64,000 nt of DNA from Flavobacteriales bacterium (GTDB taxonomy: Bacteria > Bacteroidota > Bacteroidia > Flavobacteriales_F > PHOS-HE28). Location: the NCBI GenBank assembly GCA_016703005.1, contig JADJCX010000034.1, positions 1 through 64,000 on the forward strand. The letters run 5' to 3'. Shown one piece after another: positions 60,766-64,000 of the stretch (positions within the stretch are counted from its first letter, which is position 1; each line of letters begins with the position of its first letter). The notes under the pieces were generated by a model. The model was given only the letters and a program-made list of their open reading frames with translations, searched no databases and was not told the origin of the DNA. The translations under genes were made by a program, and so were the position numbers.

Positions 60766-63700
60766 TGAGACCCTTACTGCTTGCGGTCGTTCTTGGTATC
60801 TCGGGTGTTGCCATGGCCCAACCCTACGGCAACGAATGGATAGACTACGACAAGCAGTATTGGAAAGTGAAGCTGCTCGCGCCGGGCGTGCTGGAATCGA
60901 TGTGGCGGATAGACAGTCTGACGCTCGCGAATGCAGGCTTCCCGCTCGGCAGTATCGATGCACATGACATTCAACTTTTCGGCCGGGAGAAGGAGATCCC
61001 GATCTGGGTGCAAGGCGAGGCGGACAGCGTCTTCAACAACGGCGATTACATCGAGTTCCACGCGGAGAACAGCAACGGCTGGAACGATGCCGCGCATTGG
61101 GAGAACCCGGGATTGCAGAACAATAAGTACTACAATCTCTACAACGATACCATCTGCTATTACCTCACCGTGGCCGCGCCGGGTGAGACGGCGAAGCGCA
61201 TACTGCCGTACCAGAACACCGACTTCGGTGGCTTGCCCCAGCGATCGTGGTATTGGGGTGAGAAGGTGTTGGTGAACAACGCCGGGTACCGGAAGGGTGA
61301 AGTGGACTTCGTGGGTGCCCAGAGCAGTTTCATGGGTTCGGGCGAAGGATGGGTTTCGGCGCTCGCCAACGATGTGTGGGACAACGTGCCGTCCTCCTTC
61401 AACAACATTCTCAATCCCGTGCAGGTGTACACAGGGCCTGGCGCGCCCGATGGTGTGCTGACGACCATGACCATGGGCCAGAATTCGCATTGCGGAAATC
61501 TCACGTTACCCACTCACCACGTTCAACTGGCCTTAGGTCCCGGTGGTGGCCAAAGCATCATATACAACGACACGACCACGGCGTTCGAAACCGTACACCA
61601 CACGATCCCGATCCCGGTGAACCTGATGGTGCCCACCTGCTCCTTGACCTTCATTGCCCAGGATATCATGCCGGCGTGGTGCCCCACCCCCGTGCCTACA
61701 TGCATTACGTCCCTTGCCGATATCCGACTGGAGTATCCGCACACGATGGATATGAACGGTGGTACCACTTTCAAAATGTGGTTGCCGGACGACCCGAACG
61801 AAGACGACGCGAATTGCACCTTCACGAACGTCACCGGCTTCCCCGTGTTCCATGTAATGAACAACGACACCACTTGGCGGGTGGTGGCTACCAGCGGCGG
61901 TGGTAGCACATGGAACGCACGGTTCCCCGCCAACGGTGCGGGCGACCGTTCATTCGTTTTCGGGGAGCACGACTACTACGTTCCATTGGCCACCATGATC
62001 AGTAAGGTCACGCCCACCGGCTTTTTCACCGACTACACCGATGTTGAGCTCGATAGTGCGTGCGTCATCGTTACGCATGCGTCTTTGCTTGCTGCCGCGC
62101 AGGAGTATGCTGACTACCGGGAAATAAGCCCGCGCAATCCCATGCCCACGCTGGTGGTGGACGTGGAGGAGCTCTATCACCAGTACGGTGGCGGCGTGAT
62201 GAAGAGCGGAATGGCCATCCGCCGTTTCGCGAAGCATGTATTGGATGAGTGGACCTACGATCCACAAGCACTGTTCCTCATCGGCAAGTCGGTGATGACG
62301 CCGACCATTGGCACCGACATCGGTGTGCGGCGCCCGAGCGGTGGACAGAGCCCCACGACCTACCAGCGCTGCTTGGTGCCGACGTTCGGCTCGCCTCCCA
62401 GCGATGTGTGCCTGACCATCGGGCTCACCGGCGATGCACGCGTGATGGCCATCCCGGTAGGACGATTGAGCGCGGACAAAGGCGACGATGTACTCGACTA
62501 TCTGGGCAAGGTGCAGGCTTTCGAGGCATACGACGAGCCGGAGGAATGGATGAAGAACATCCTGCACTTCCGCGGTGGTTCCAATGTGGGCGAGTGGGCG
62601 TTGTTCGAATCCATCATGAACCCATGGACGGATATCGCCGAGGACAGTCTGTATTTCAGCGGTAATGTCACGACGTTCCGCAAGAACACCGGCAATATTT
62701 TCGATCAAGCGGCCGCAGATAGTGTGCGCATGTTCATCGAGGACAGAGGGGTGACGATGATGACCTTCCTCGGCCATGCGAGCGGTGCGGGCTTCGACAT
62801 CAACATCGACCAACCCGGAGGCTACGAATGGAATGGAAAGCACCCGTTGATGCTCGGCAATAGCTGCTACAGTGGGAATATCCACCTCAACTACCAAGGC
62901 GGGTCCGCAAGTGCCAGCGAGAACTATGTCATCGCTGGTGACAAGGGTGCTATCGGTTTCATCGCATCCGTGGATGTAGGCACGACGAACTACCTCGGGC
63001 CATATACCAACCAGTTCTATCGCAGTTTCTGCTATCTGAACTATGGCGAGAGTGTTGGGCAGTATATGAAGCACGCGATCTTCCATAACCTGAGCCAGTT
63101 CACGTCGCTCGGCAATACACACAACAGTCATACGATGACATTGCATGGTGACCCGACGTTGGTGCTGCCCAGCTGGCCGCGTCCGGAATTCACCATTGCG
63201 AACGAAGACATCCGCATACTGCCGGAACAGGTCACGGCCGAGTTGGACACCTTTATCGTGCAAGCCGTGGTGACCAACATCGGCGCTGGCACCCACCTCC
63301 CGGTGGTCGTACGCATGACGCGCGACGTGCCGAACGGCCCACAGCAGGACAACTACCAAGTGCAGTTGAACGGGCTGTTGTACAAGGACACGGTGGAGTT
63401 CAAAGTGCCGTTGGTGAACAGCGAGATCGGGTTGAACACTTTCACGGTGATGATCGATATGCAGCCCGATGAGATCCCCGAGCAATACGACGAGGTGGGG
63501 AACAACCAAGCGGTGCAGACCACCACCATCATCAGCGCGGAGCTTTTGCCGATCTGGCCATACAAGTTCGCGATCACCCCGGATGCCGGACCACCGTTGA
63601 AGGCCAGCACCAGCGATCCCTTTGCGCCAACAGCCTCCTATGTCTTCCAGATCGACACCACGGACCTGTTCAACAGCCCGGTTATGGAGATGGGTACCGT

Positions 63701-64000
63701 TACCGCTCCCGGCGGCGTGATCAGTTGGCAACCGCAGTTCATCTACACCCTCAACAACTCGGTGGACAGTCTCGTGTTCTTCTGGCGTTGCAGCCCGGAT
63801 AGCACGAGTGATGATGGCTACAAGTGGAAGGAAAGCAGCTTCCAGCACATCCCCAACCGCACGGGCTGGGGGCAGGCGCACTACTTCCAGTTCAAGGACG
63901 ACAACTACAGCAACGTGGTGTATGACAGGCTGAACCGCGAGTTTGACTTCTTCACGGGGCAGCATGAGATAAGGGTGACATGTCTCGGAAGTAGTTCAGG
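60762..64000 (+). CDS. C25 (gingipain-family) protease, PorU-like sortase, partial at window end
   Basis: The gene opens with ATG ATG at 60762/60765, overlapping the porV-like stop by 4 bp, and runs past the right edge (1079 codons visible, no stop). Signal peptide: MRPLLLAVVLGISGVAMAQ. The large N-terminal half contains beta-rich repeats. A peptidase C25 domain has the dyad His672 (MTFLGHASGAGF) and Cys702 (LMLGNSCYSGN), with the 30-residue spacing of gingipain-type and PorU enzymes. A PorU-type tail of Ig-like and CARDB-like strands follows (TNIGAGTHLPVVVRMTR). PorU sorts T9SS cargo by transpeptidation. The paired PorV-like gene supports that role. An N-terminal propeptide function cannot be read. 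Confidence 0.88.
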   Translation, partial: MMRPLLLAVVLGISGVAMAQPYGNEWIDYDKQYWKVKLLAPGVLESMWRIDSLTLANAGFPLGSIDAHDIQLFGREKEIPIWVQGEADSVFNNGDYIEFHAENSNGWNDAAHWENPGLQNNKYYNLYNDTICYYLTVAAPGETAKRILPYQNTDFGGLPQRSWYWGEKVLVNNAGYRKGEVDFVGAQSSFMGSGEGWVSALANDVWDNVPSSFNNILNPVQVYTGPGAPDGVLTTMTMGQNSHCGNLTLPTHHVQLALGPGGGQSIIYNDTTTAFETVHHTIPIPVNLMVPTCSLTFIAQDIMPAWCPTPVPTCITSLADIRLEYPHTMDMNGGTTFKMWLPDDPNEDDANCTFTNVTGFPVFHVMNNDTTWRVVATSGGGSTWNARFPANGAGDRSFVFGEHDYYVPLATMISKVTPTGFFTDYTDVELDSACVIVTHASLLAAAQEYADYREISPRNPMPTLVVDVEELYHQYGGGVMKSGMAIRRFAKHVLDEWTYDPQALFLIGKSVMTPTIGTDIGVRRPSGGQSPTTYQRCLVPTFGSPPSDVCLTIGLTGDARVMAIPVGRLSADKGDDVLDYLGKVQAFEAYDEPEEWMKNILHFRGGSNVGEWALFESIMNPWTDIAEDSLYFSGNVTTFRKNTGNIFDQAAADSVRMFIEDRGVTMMTFLGHASGAGFDINIDQPGGYEWNGKHPLMLGNSCYSGNIHLNYQGGSASASENYVIAGDKGAIGFIASVDVGTTNYLGPYTNQFYRSFCYLNYGESVGQYMKHAIFHNLSQFTSLGNTHNSHTMTLHGDPTLVLPSWPRPEFTIANEDIRILPEQVTAELDTFIVQAVVTNIGAGTHLPVVVRMTRDVPNGPQQDNYQVQLNGLLYKDTVEFKVPLVNSEIGLNTFTVMIDMQPDEIPEQYDEVGNNQAVQTTTIISAELLPIWPYKFAITPDAGPPLKASTSDPFAPTASYVFQIDTTDLFNSPVMEMGTVTAPGGVISWQPQFIYTLNNSVDSLVFFWRCSPDSTSDDGYKWKESSFQHIPNRTGWGQAHYFQFKDDNYSNVVYDRLNREFDFFTGQHEIRVTCLGSSS

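Noticed and set aside
1..64000. CRISPR array, tRNA or rRNA genes
   Set aside because: No regularly spaced direct repeats, no cloverleaf with a TTC-containing T-arm and CCA-type end, and no rRNA-like conserved blocks were found on either strand.

Overview
The window is about 59 to 60 percent G+C by eye and reads as a chromosomal contig from a high-GC member of the Bacteroidota, most likely Flavobacteriales. The evidence is a run of secreted proteins with type IX (Por) sorting tails, a PorV-like protein followed by a C25 (PorU-like) protease, paired ASPIC/UnbV-VCBS lipoproteins, a DUF5686 protein, the Bacteroidota kynurenine genes kynU and kmo, few Shine-Dalgarno sequences, and repeated TAnnTTTG / TAnnTTCG boxes a few bases upstream of start codons. 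I found no rRNA, tRNA, CRISPR array, integrase or insertion sequence, and no gene-free stretch longer than about 300 bases.

Layout. 1-8141 (+): a TetR-family regulator, two small envelope genes and a complete tripartite RND efflux pump (TolC, membrane-fusion protein, RND pump), then an unknown helical protein and an orphan second copy of the RND C-terminus. 8194-14925 (-): a seven-gene sulfur operon in the order ArsR-type repressor, TauE/SafE exporter, CstB-like persulfide dioxygenase-rhodanese fusion, two half-size YeeE/YedE transporters, TsdA-like diheme cytochrome c and Tat-exported SoxB-like hydrolase. A 16-bp palindrome overlaps its predicted promoter. 14958-22486 (-): two CD225-like membrane proteins, RNase D, a DUF2752 protein, a DODA-like dioxygenase, a TonB-like protein, a MNT/HEPN (MntA-HepT) toxin-antitoxin pair, mannose-1-phosphate guanylyltransferase and a SprT-like protease. 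22597-24095 (+): MlaE-MlaF lipid transport. 24205-30130 (-): three tandem paralogous secreted proteins with T9SS tails. 30397-33258 (-): glycine dehydrogenase. 33389-38369 (+): an apparent five-gene operon with a UbiA-like membrane protein, kynureninase, kynurenine 3-monooxygenase and a phytanoyl-CoA dioxygenase-like enzyme. 38521-46140: an outer-membrane barrel, then two tandem FG-GAP/ASPIC lipoproteins. 46203-55106: an MBL hydrolase, a huge propeller-barrel fusion, a half-size TauE, an M20 amidohydrolase, RecQ and TatC. 55121-64000: a DUF5686 protein, LptB, PurS, PssA, a PorV-like protein and a C25 sortase-like protease that runs off the window end.

How the parts fit. The sulfur operon could import thiosulfate or sulfane sulfur (YeeE/YedE), oxidise persulfide (CstB), release sulfite (TauE), oxidise thiosulfate (TsdA-like) and hydrolyse bound sulfane sulfonates (SoxB-like). 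The SoxB-like enzyme has a twin-arginine signal and TatC is encoded in the same window. The PorV/PorU-like pair at the end could process the T9SS cargo proteins seen in the middle.

Caution. At least twenty conserved genes or gene segments are split by one-base frameshifts, mostly in short homopolymers. They are densest in the first 3.2 kb. This pattern looks like uncorrected long-read indels, not mass pseudogene formation, so I annotate such genes as single CDSs with the break noted.
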